Part shown: positions 54,270 to 64,000 of the stretch, in pieces | Layout of the letters: each line of letters starts with the position of its first letter | How positions within the stretch are numbered: position 1 is the stretch's first letter | NCBI RefSeq assembly: GCF_032362555.1 | Contig: NC_083516.1 | Span: forward strand, 2,381,001 to 2,445,000 | DNA: 64,000 nucleotides | Source of the DNA: Amyelois transitella | Taxonomy: Eukaryota > Arthropoda > Insecta > Lepidoptera > Pyralidae | Direction: 5' to 3' | Program-made: the position numbers and the translations under genes | The notes under the pieces: model-generated | Seen by the model: the letters and a program-made list of their open reading frames with translations, nothing else | Database searches by the model: none | Told to the model about the DNA's origin: nothing

Positions 54270-57200
54270 ATGAGTTTAAAATTGTACTTTGACTTAATGT
54301 CGCAGCCTTCTAGGGCTTTATACATTTTATTGAAAAAAATAAACTATCAATTTGAACCCAAATATGTGGACCTTCGAAAAGGTAAGCGAAGTTTAACTAA
54401 TTAAAAAGTAGTAGTAGTTACCTACTAGTAAAGAAGCAATGAAAGTAATTATTTCAATAATGTGCAAATGAAGTATGCAGAGATTGTAGAAAGTGGAAAG
54501 ATGTAGTGTCTGCCTACCCCTCCTGGGAAAAGGCGTGATATTATTTATGAAATATATGATATTATGTATTTGTGCAATCACAAAAGTTCACCATCTCATA
54601 AATCTTTAGGCTTGACATCATTATACAAATATACCTCTGTGGAAGATAGAGCCAATACGCACAAGACCAAAAAGCTACAGCCAGTCACTGAGGATGGCAA
54701 AGAAAATAAGATTCAGAGACAGAACACGTAAACAGTTGCATGCCTGCTTGCGTGGTAAATGTATTCATTAACCACGCAAGCAGCAATAACATGGTATTCC
54801 ATGTTATTAAGCCTTTCTCTTGATTGACAGTAGAAAAATGAATGTACAGGTGGTCTCAGAGAAAAGTGTACCAATTTTGTATCATAAAATAAATATATTC
54901 AGGACAAATTACACAGATTGCATTGTAGACTTGAAAAAAAAAATCTTTTTTTAAAACAAGTGGTACCAAATAGGCGAGCCCAAGAAGATTATATGGCTTT
55001 TTTTTAATAAAACTGCATGAACCATGTTTCTAGGAGTTGGGTCCTAATGCTAGCAAGATAACTCTTATCTGTATGTAATATGATAATGTGTAAATAGATT
55101 ACAACCAAAACATATTTATAGTAAACACATGTAGGTTAATAAGTTACTTATGTAGAATAAATTGCTGTCTTAAAATATTAGAAAAGCTATTCAACAATAG
55201 ATGGCGCTGTATTAAATCTTATTATTCATATTATTTCAGTTAATGGTTTAATTTTACAAAATTCTCTTAGAAATATTATAAGCAAAATTTATTTATTTTA
55301 AAAATTGAAGAAGCTTACATTTCTCTACACTTGTAACTTGTACTGGCGTTTTGTTGCTACCCGATACTAGATGGCGGTAATGACGCAACTTTCTGCTCTA
55401 GTGTAATCAAGATACCTACAAAACTTGATAATTTAACGTTTTTTTACACAATCAACCAACTTAAAATAAATGAGGGGGGTGTCGTACATACAAACAAACT
55501 TAAAATCACAACTCTTTCGTGTGGTTGCCGGCACATTAACATAGGACCACTCCATATCATCCCCATGGATGTCGTAAAAGGCGATTGCGGAAAGGCTAAT
55601 AAATTTGGAATTTTTCTTGTAGGCGATGAGCTAGCAACCTGTCATAATTAAAATCTCAATTCCATCTTAAGCTGAACAACATGAAGCATACAGCAGCCGA
55701 ACATGTCATTTCAATGTTTTCAAGACTGCTGGATCTGTCTAGCCCTCTAGGAATATAGACCTGATTTTTTAAATCTCATTTCCGTCTTAAGCCAAACAGA
55801 TGAGCGTGGCCTGTCAGTCTTTCAAGAGTGGTGGCTCTGTTTGCCACGCGGGGGATATAGACGTGATTATATTTTATGTTAATGGTTTTTAATTTCAGCT
55901 GAACATTACTCCGAAGAATTTACGAAAATCAACAGGATACAAAGAGTTCCAGTTATAGACCATAATGGATTTATTTTGACAGAAAGGTAAGTCTTTTTCA
56001 ACAAAAACATTAGTCGTAGGTAAGGTATTTGTAAAAATGATTTGATTAAAAGGTAAGGCTAATATGTTAAGGATTCTTCTTTAAGAATAGCATACTGTCA
56101 CTGTTTGAATCACAAAATATATCTAAGCAAATATACAAGCAGAGTTTGGAGGGAAAGGTCGGAGTGGGAATGCGTACACGAACGTATCTTGATCAAATTA
56201 AGGATGTCCTGGCAAGAGTACCCGAAACCGCCGAGCGTGCCTGAAGAGAATTATGAATGTTGATGAAGCGAAAAAAGTATGCAGAGATAGTGGCAAGTGG
56301 AAAGATGTAGTATTTGCCTACCCCTCTGGGAAAAAGGCGTGATTTTATGTATGTTGAATCTCAATTCAATCTTAAAGTCACACAGCTGGATGTGGATATT
56401 GTCTTTTTAAGATTGTTGGCTCCGGATTGTAAGATCACCAGGTCCCGCAAAAGTGGTGGAGAGGTAATAAAGAATCACAATGTTTATAAGCCTTTCACTT
56501 GTGTTAGTTTGTCAATCTGCGCGAGAAGACTAGCATGGAGCGTAAACTAGATTAATGTGCTTATTTATCAGTTCATTTTAATGACATTCATGGGAAAGAG
56601 ATGGACTGGACATATTCAAAGTGTCGGGAACCACGCGGCAATCGATCTGTTATGATGCATTACAAACTCAGCTTTCCCATTTTTTTCTTGTTATGAGATT
56701 AAACAAACAGTTTTGTTTAGATATTGTGGATGTAAAATGAGCAAATCAAGCCTGAAGAATGTCTAAAATTGGGTTGTCGTTTGAGTAAAATTAGTCTCGT
56801 CTATTAATAAATATCACAAAAATATGTTTACGTGGGATTTTTGGTTAATCTTTTCTTAGTGCTGTCCTAAACTTGCGCTTTCCGCCATATTTAAGAGTAG
56901 GTTTCGTCCTTAAAAAGCGTATTCACTATGGTATTTTGATTAATAAGGCTGTAATAGTTTTGTAGTCGTTTAATGTTTCGTTCATTTAGGCCCAAATGTG
57001 CCGTCGCTCTCGATATCCGAGCAAATGTTTGTATTTTTACTGTCGACACGGAATTTTGAATTTTTCTTGTGTAATGAAATTGGAAATTTTCATCGTATGT
57101 TAAATGCGGTTACAAAATTATGTCCGTGTGTGTGTGTATATATTAAAAATGAATAAAAATTATGCACATAATTGGATCGTCTTTTTTATAAACCGAAAGA

Positions 57201-60200
57201 AATTGGCAATTGTGCCAAAAAAAGTTTAAAGTTATTACAATACATAACATTTGACACTCTTATATATACATATAATGAAATACGCCTTATATTCCCTTAA
57301 GGGTCTACAGGGATAAGACTTACCATGTTCCCTACATACACATCTTTAGCTTCATCCAAATTTATTAACCCTTTTTATGTAATTTTTCTCTTGTAGAAAC
57401 ACTTCTAAGGGAATTCAAGTTCTTTATTTCAATATTATTATCTATATAAAGTTTTAAAAGAAAGAAAATAACTCGTTGAATTCGTGATTTTTTTTCTGCA
57501 CCATTCTTTTGTACCAATACACTTCCAAATAACGACTTTGACCTATCGACTTTGACTATCGGCAAAAGTCTGCAACTTTTGTTTTTGACAAATGATGATT
57601 TATATTATAGTTTAAATTATATTTTATTATTTATTTAATTTAAAGATAAGTTATAATTTATCTTCTTTAGTAGGTACCATATATGTATTTAAACAGGAAT
57701 AATTGGGTATTTGTACATTATATATTCTTCCATAAAACTAAGTATTAAAATATACCATAAAGTGAGTAAGTTTTTTATTTTATTTGTTTGTCTCTTTGGT
57801 ATATTATAACTTCGAATCTTTTCTGCGTATTCGTACGAGTATTTCGCGGTTTTCACAGTTGGATTACATATAATTAGGAGCGTTGTCAAAACTTCGTTTC
57901 TCTAAAATCGGTTAACGGAAAAAGAAGTTATGGTCAATTGAAATTTTTCTTCAAGCACTGCTTAAAGACAGAGTCAAATGCGGTTTACATAAACTAAATA
58001 TATTTAATTATGACCTTGCAATGGGCTGCATCTACTCTTTTAGGGACAAAGATGTGACAGTAACTATGTATAAGTAAGTTATTTTTTTTCAGTTTAATAT
58101 CGTAGCTATATACAATTGGCACGGGATTGATTAATACTAAAGAATGAACTAAGTGTAAGTTTTACATGTCTGGATAACTGTAGTTTGCACAGGTTAGGCG
58201 AAAAGCTCTCGTTGGGGCAACAAATAGTTCATGTAATAACAGAAGAATTAAGTTCCAGTTTGAATCACTAAACAATCAATTACATACCTTATCAAACTTT
58301 CGTTACGGGCGTAGGAGGCAAAAAATTTTAATGTGTGTTCCTTGAAAAGAAGGCAAGTTCACACTTCCCAGGGAACTTGTGACAGTCAGTTTCTTTTATA
58401 AATAAGAAGGAAAAGGAATAAATAAAGATCTGACTTTCATAAAATCACAATTGCGACGTCATCACGAAAATTAATTAGTTTACCCAGGAGATTTGGCAAA
58501 TCCTATCATAACGAGACACAAATTAACACAACGTTACTTATATGTAAATGTAAAATAAGAAAATCAAGTAAAAAATGTTAAAAACTACGTTTAAATGTTG
58601 TAACTATGTTCCGATGTTAAGTCCGGCTAGGCCTAAATGAGCCGTCGCCGTCGATACGGAGAACCTACATCACACAAACAAAGTATATATTTTTTTATTA
58701 AAATCAATCAAAAGAAGAATGTGTATGTATCACACAGATATATCATGCCATATATTATGCATAACAGGCTTGACAGAGCCAATACTAACAAGAGCCGGAA
58801 GGAAAAGTTGGATGTTTAAGATGGAATTAAATTCATATTAAGGTAGTAATAGGTATATATTTTTTTTTATAGAAAAGGGTATGTTAAGATGGTTCGGTCA
58901 TGTGGAGAGGATGAATGAAAGCAGGTTGACTAAGCAGATATACAAGGAGAGTGTGGAGGGAAAGGTCGGAGTGGGAAGACCTAGACGAACGTATCTTGAT
59001 CAAATTAAGGACGTCCTGGTAAAGGGTCAGGTCAAAAGTACCCGAAACCGCCGAGCTTGTATGAAGAGAGTTATGAATGTGGACGAAGCGAAAGAAGTAT
59101 GCAGAGATCGTGGCAAGTGGAAAGAGGTAGTCTCTGCCTACCCCTCCGGGAAAGAGGCGTGATTTTATGTATGTATGTATGTAGTAATAGGTGGCACCTA
59201 AAAGGACAATCACAAATTTAGAAGCCTTTCCCTTAATTAACTTTTACAATTTGCGGCAATAGTGATACAGCTGGCACACATGTCTTTTTCTTCGCTATTA
59301 GACCAGTCCGTGACTTGCGACCATTGGCTCTGTTTAACCCGTAAAAGATAAGGACGTTATTTGGGTTTGTAAACATACATTGCGCTTCTATTGTACTACT
59401 CGTGTCCAACAAACTCATTAATTAATTTTGTTAATATGTAGCTTTGTAATTTATATACATATGTATTTCGAAACTAGCTTTTTCCTTTTATTGCAAATAC
59501 CACCGGTACAGTACTTTTCCCCAAGGTATTCTTTTATTTCTTACTATGTTTTTTATACTTATATGAATTAGCTTGAAGGTTCATCAGAAAATAATTATAA
59601 CATTTCAACTACAGTGTTGCCATCTACAACTACCTTTCCCGCGAAGGTATTATACCGGACAGTTTGTTCCCGAAGGAATCGAAGCAGAGAGCAAGGGTTG
59701 AGGAGTTTCTGGAGTGGCATCATATTGGTCTGAGACTGCACTGTGCCATGTTCTTCAGAGTTGTGGTAAGTTGATAAAGCTGGATGTGATGGTACACTTT
59801 ACAAACGCTGATATCACGTTTTTACCCTTTACAGAGTATACGAAGCCTGCAGTCTCGAATTGTATGCTATTAATTGAATTGAGATTCAAATAATTACCAG
59901 ATCCACCATCGCCTAAAGAAGAATCCTAAGTTTATAAGCCTTTTTCTTTATTAGCTGGCTGTAGGGTTTACAAGAATAACTATGTATATTGATTTGCGCG
60001 ATAACTCATCCAATGTGACGATTTTTTTTGGATCCTATACAATGTCCACGAGCTTAGAGTGTCAAGATCAGGGGATGGATATTAAAGGCAGAGTGATTGT
60101 TTGTGTGTGAGATGTTCAGAATAGTAAATCTCGCAGAATGTGAAAAAAATAAAGAAAAGTAGGTTTGATTTTATTTTAAGAAATAATATTTGGAATTCCT

Positions 60201-62620
60201 TTGTGTTGTTGTATCCAGTCTCTTACGTCCAAATTATATAAACACAAATGTTACTGAAAATCAAGGCAACTTTATCGCTTGTGTTCCATCCAAAACTTGA
60301 GAAATATGGAAAACTTTTCCACATTAAATATACTTGTCACCTCTAGTATTAAAACTCTCAAAGGATTAACAATTTTAGCACGAGTAATGATGACACGTGA
60401 CATACCTATCCGAGTATGTGCAGTGCACGCGCACTTAATAGCGTTACGTGTGAATTTTCATCATAAACCTTTTAAAAATCCGTTACTAAGTTATCTGACG
60501 GCAGCATGCATCAGTGCTCGGTGATTTTTGATTCAATTACCGTTTTAAGGGTGGTTTCACACCGGGGGTTATGGCAAAAAATAGGGGGGTGAAATATGAT
60601 CAATTAGCCTGCGAGGCCTCACCTAAACACATCCGCAACCTGTCCTGACTATCTTTTTCTGTCTCATCATAGCGAAGGTAACTTATACTTTGTACGACTT
60701 TCACAGAAAAAATACGTGTAAGTAGTGGCCTAATTTCTAAATAGACAGTTTTGTTTAACTTCATTAAGGAAAAGGCTATGATCTTAGAATCCTTTTTTTC
60801 TATGGCGCAGCGGTAGTGCTCCACTAGGTCCCGGGCTCCAATCCCGGCTAGGCGTGATGAGAAACGAACTTTCTGATATTCCTGGGTCTCGGATATTTAT
60901 CTATATAAGTATTTATTAATATATATTATTTATTTATTTAAAAAATTGTGACTAAATCTGAATCTAAAATAATTAAGAGATTAGAGATCTAAACGTGACC
61001 AGTGACGAGTTTCGTGACTATTGGCCCTATCTCCCCCGTAGGTATGGGAGAAAAACAAAATTTAACTTTTGTGTAAAAAAGCAACTACGAGTATTTATAA
61101 ATTCCCTTTATATGACTAATAACTTCCCGACGATGTAACTATCGAGGTATAAAAATTTCATATCGCCGGGTCGCCACTCGTATGCACGGCACATATGCAC
61201 GTATCAATCCATTACGCAGGATTATCCATTGAGCCCCAATGTTTGCAGGTTTTGCCGCGTAATGGACGTCCATTAGGCATCGAATAATAATCAAATTAAA
61301 AAGCCGAAGGGTATGTTTTCCCAATCATTTCGCAGCATGTATGACTTACATGCTGGCGAGCTTAAAAGGAGACAAGTAACGGTTAGAAAATAATCCAACT
61401 GAAAGCACTTTAATTTGCTGGTCAAATTAAAAATTAACTAGTTTTGATTCTCTTAGTTTTGAACGGGTCAACTCTACATACATACATCAACTAAGATAAC
61501 AGCGTATATTTTTTTTTAAACGGGACAAATTACACGGATTGAGTTAGCCACGAAGACTTGTTGTTACTAGATACTAACTCAACGATACTATATTTTATAA
61601 TAAATACTTCTATAGATAAACATCCAAGATTGGACAGGTATTATAAAACAAACTCTTTAAAAATATATAATACAATACATAGAATTTTTATTATTAACTG
61701 CTTCCATTGAAAACTTGTTCTGAAGTAAGGATTTATATTTTCTATCAGTACATGGATCCAATACTCTTCAACCGCAAGAACACACCAGACAAGGTGGCCA
61801 CGTACGAAGGTCGAATGGAGACGAGCTTGGAAGACTTCGACACCAAGTGGCTGGGGAGGGGGCATGACTATGTCGCGGGGGACAGCATTACCGTCGCCGA
61901 TTTGGTAGCGGCCTGCGAGTTGGAGCAACCTAGTGAGTTGTTCATCTATATTAATTATTAATTATTAATTATTAATATTATAAAGCTTAAGAGTTTGTTT
62001 GTTTGTTTGTTTGAACGCGCTAATCTCAGGAACTACTGGTTTTAATTGAATAATTCTTTTTGTGTTGAATATACCATTTATCGAGGAAGGCTTTAGGCTG
62101 TATAACATCACGCTGCAACTATTAGGAGCGAAGAAATAATGGAAAATGTGGAAATAAACGGGGAAAATTATTCATCCTTGAGGGCTTCAATGATGCCCAA
62201 AATAACTATTCCACGCGGACGAAGTCGCGGGCACAGCTAGTATATCATAATTAAAATGGTCGGACGTTCTTGGGAATTCGATGAGAAATCGATAGGGATG
62301 CCTGCCATTTTGCTTTATTGTGGAACTTGACCAGCTAGGTCGGAAAGGTGGAGTGGGAAGACCTAGACGAACGTATCTTGATCAAATTAAGGACGTCCTG
62401 GTAAAGGGTCAGGTCAGGTCCTGTAATACTAGAATGTAAGTAGGATTCAGTGAAGATGCTTATTCCAGGAATGGCCGGCTACGACCCCAAGAAGAAGTAC
62501 TCCAACATAGCGACGTGGTATGAGAAGGTTCGCGATCATTTCAACCCCTATTACGACGAGGCGCATGTTATATTGAACAAAGTTGTGGCCAAACAGGCGA
62601 AAACTGCTGCGAAATTGTAA
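54270..62620 (+). CDS. GstT: Theta-class glutathione S-transferase
   Basis: Cytosolic enzyme that conjugates glutathione to electrophiles in detoxification. Five exons, 54270-54381, 55899-55986, 59615-59765, 61749-61932 and 62469-62620, join to 228 residues, the length of insect theta GSTs. The N-terminal thioredoxin-like domain shows LYFDLMSQPSRA with the theta-type catalytic Ser11, the VPVID cis-proline loop (Pro55) and the glutathione-binding Glu66-Ser67 pair split over exons 2 and 3. The helical C-terminal domain contains ITVADLVAACELEQP, the capping-box region, and ends with RMAGYDPKKKYSNIATWYEKV. Introns are GT-AG in phases 1, 2, 0 and 1. Introns 1-3 are swollen by repeats. Which numbered paralogue it is cannot be told from one window. 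Confidence 0.93.
54470..54545 (+). repeat. Non-LTR retrotransposon 3' end, short fragment
   Basis: Last ~75 bp of the RT-tail family ('TATGCAGAGATTGTAG' to 'AAAAGGCGTGATATTAT') in GST intron 1. Confidence 0.6.
54744..54808. other. Two adjacent perfect hairpins in GST intron 1
   Basis: CTGCTTGCGTGGT (54744-54756) pairs with ACCACGCAAGCAG (54771-54783) across a 14-nt loop; one base later AATAACATGG (54785-54794) pairs with CCATGTTATT (54799-54808) across TATT. Neither is part of a repeat family I recognise. Confidence 0.6.
55520..55874 (+). repeat. Two overlapping TATG-tailed SINE copies
   Basis: A head-containing copy (55520-55760) is followed by a second 3' half (55765-55874) ending 'GGGGGATATAGACGTGATT', immediately before the acceptor of GST exon 2 at 55899. 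Confidence 0.65.
56124..56350 (+). repeat. Non-LTR retrotransposon 3' end with internal deletion
   Basis: Matches the 58880 copy from 'AAATATACAAGCAGAG' on but lacks part of the 'GGTAAAGGGTCAGG' block; ends 'GGCGTGATTTTATGTATG'. GST intron 2. Confidence 0.7.
56357..56640. repeat. Mosaic of diverged SINE pieces
   Basis: A forward-like piece ('TTTTTAAGATTGTTGGCTC', about 56390-56435) is followed by a reversed head ending 'GTCGGGAACCACGCGGCA' at about 56640, so this looks like two old insertions joined. Confidence 0.45.
56650..58870. other. GST intron 2, no feature seen
   Basis: AT-rich, no supported exon, RNA gene or repeat family recognised. Confidence 0.5.
58880..59185 (+). mobile_element. 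Non-LTR retrotransposon 3' end (RT C-terminal tail), longest copy
   Basis: An open frame of 93 residues (58881-59162) starting MLRWFGHVERMNESRL and ending at the stop within GAGGCGTGA, followed by a (TATG)n tail. The 'RWFGHVERM' and '[11 protein letters not shown]' strings are typical of the C-terminus of non-LTR reverse transcriptases. Its 5' part is missing, so this is a truncated insertion and not a host gene. Five further fragments of the family lie in the window. Confidence 0.8.
59810..59950 (-). repeat. TATG-tailed SINE, diverged
   Basis: Reverse, degraded copy in GST intron 3 just after exon 3 ('GAATTGAGATTCAAATAATTAC' region, 'AAGTTTATAAGCC'). Confidence 0.5.
60800..60935 (+). repeat. 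tRNA-derived SINE, forward copy
   Basis: Begins 'TATGGCGCAGCGGTAGTGC' (A box); B box degraded to 'GGGCTCCAATCCC'; body 'GATGAGAAACGAAC' and 'TTATCTATATAAGTATTTATT'. Same family as 1783-2016. GST intron 3. Confidence 0.7.
61518..61633 (-). repeat. tRNA-derived SINE, tail part
   Basis: Reverse tail portion ('GGACAAATTACACGGATTGAG' to 'GATAAACATCCAAGA') about 115 bp before GST exon 4. Confidence 0.65.
61984..62250 (+). repeat. Dispersed repeat with 'CGCGGACGAAGTCGCGGG' end
   Basis: Starts at a (TTTG)n run and ends 'CCACGCGGACGAAGTCGCGG', a very common lepidopteran repeat end. Sits in GST intron 4. Confidence 0.55.
62337..62415 (+). repeat. Non-LTR retrotransposon 3' region, internal fragment
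   Basis: 'GGAGTGGGAAGACCTAGACG' to 'GTAAAGGGTCAGGTCAGG'; lies 50 bp before GST exon 5. Confidence 0.65.
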
Positions 62621-64000
62621 CATATGATTGTATTGTAAAATATGATTGTACATTTGATTGTAACATTCAGTTGTACATTAATGATTGTAAAGTTTGATTG
62701 AAACATTTTATCGCACATTTATTTGTAAGAGTTATATTACATTTCTCAATAATTACACACTCAATAATTAGTATCTACCATACAGTAATATAACATTTAA
62801 TGTAAACTTTAGTGATGACTTATATTCTAGAATTCCAATTCCTGAAGGTTGACAGAAAGAGAATGCTTTTATACTATAAAGTCTTCCTGTTATTTTACCA
62901 ATTGTATTTGTGAACGGATCGTGGTTATAGGACTGGTTCTCTCCTAGTAAAGGCTCAGGAGATAACTGTGTCATGTCACCTCGCTTCATTGGTTTATTGG
63001 AGGTTGTCCAAGGCTATCCTGAGCCGTGTTTATTAACTAGAAAATAACGATGAAAATACAGATTTTTTAGCTCGATGGTAATTTTTGTGAAAATTACGGT
63101 ATAAGTGTGGGAAGAATTTTGATTGTGATTGCAATTGTGGTTCCTTTCCAAGGAGGGTGCAATTGGGAAAGCGTTAGAGTTAAAATGGGAAAGCGGTTAT
63201 CTTTAAAGCCTTAAAGAATTAACATTTTGCTTTCCATCCTACTAATATTATAAATGCGAAAGTTTGTGAGTATGTCAGTATGGATATTTGTTACTATTTC
63301 ACGCAAAAACTACTGAACCGATTACGATGAAATTTGGTATGTAGGTAGATGAAGACCCAGAATAACATATAGGCATTTATCCTTGAGTTCCCGCGGGATT
63401 GATAGGGTTGAACGGATGAAGTCGCGGCCTCTATTTTCAATATAAATGATGAGGTGGCACTTAAACTACACCTTCACAATTATTATTTATTTTTAACAAG
63501 CTTTTGCCTCCTACTTCGCCGTAAAAGTTCATTGAAAAAGCTGACCCCCTTAATTGCTCATTAGAGTGATGGAGGGAGAAAATTTTGTATACCAGTATTT
63601 ATTTATTTAAACTTTATGCACGTAAAATATACAACAGGTGGACTTAATGCCACAAAGCATTCTGTGCCAGTCGAACCTTTGGACCAAACTGAGATGGATG
63701 TACGGGTGGTGCAATTTAGTTGGACTAAGCTTAACTGATCTAAAAAACAGTATTCAAATCGGAATGCGTACGTGTCAATTTACGTGCCGGGCACTAGCTG
63801 TAAGAAAATAGTGACGTAAAAGCGTCGCCTACAAGGATATTATTTCATACAACGTAGTTTTTGCTTCCATTATTTCCAACACTTTACATTGGATTTCCTT
63901 AGACTTTTGTGCAAAGAACAAAAAAGGTATCTTAGTATTAAAGGAATTAAAGATAATTATAAAATTTTCTTACTGTATACGCATGCATTTTAAAAGTTCA
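62621..64000. other. Region downstream of the GST, repeats only
   Basis: No gene seen. 63235-63435 is a dispersed repeat of the 'ACTAATATTATAAATGCGAAAG' type ending 'GGATGAAGTCGCGGC'. 63596-63690 resembles a reversed LINE 3' end ('GACTTAATGCCACAAAGC'). No obvious AATAAA follows the GST stop closely. Confidence 0.5.

Noticed and set aside
58881..59162. 93-residue plus-strand frame as a host gene
   Set aside because: It is the C-terminal tail of a non-LTR reverse transcriptase with a TATG tail, repeated as fragments at five other places in the window.

Overview
The window is eukaryotic and almost certainly from a moth or butterfly (Lepidoptera). The intergenic DNA is AT-rich, genes have many short introns, and the spacers are filled with repeat families I recognise as typical of Lepidoptera: a SINE with a (TATG)n tail, a tRNA-derived SINE, and 3' ends of non-LTR retrotransposons. 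No species can be named from sequence alone.

Layout. (1) 1-3.5 kb: repeats only. (2) 3.5-34.1 kb, plus strand: one very large gene assembled here from 66 coding exons plus one degenerate exon. If all are joined they give one open frame of 2,066 residues. The middle is an array of small exons that all begin and end in phase 1. They encode 33-, 29- and 26-29-residue modules made of 11-residue amphipathic-helix blocks, like those of perilipin-4, group 3 LEA proteins and synucleins. From 16.7 to 25.2 kb the array has been amplified as ~1.08 kb and ~2.17 kb tandem units, introns included. One exon type uses GC-AG introns 20 times. (3) 34.1-36.8 kb: spacer with a TTAA-flanked piggyBac-like non-autonomous element. 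(4) 36.8-37.6 kb, plus: mitochondrial ribosomal protein mRpS18A, three exons. (5) 39.6-52.9 kb, minus: USP5/isopeptidase T, 17 exons, 804 residues, complete with zinc finger, Cys box, two UBA domains and His box. One of its introns holds an 88-bp minisatellite with a CRE-like palindrome in each full unit. (6) 51.3-52.6 kb, plus: an intronless multi-pass membrane protein of 407 residues nested in USP5 intron 1. (7) 54.3-62.6 kb, plus: theta-class glutathione S-transferase, five exons, 228 residues. (8) 62.6-64 kb: repeats.

The genes do not form a pathway. USP5, mRpS18A and the GST are ordinary conserved genes. The expanded phase-1 exon array of gene (2), with its A/B exon alternation and repeated GC-AG splice sites, is the unusual system in this window. 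All exon boundaries were found by eye from splice consensus, frame continuity and module length, and each multi-exon model closes in frame.
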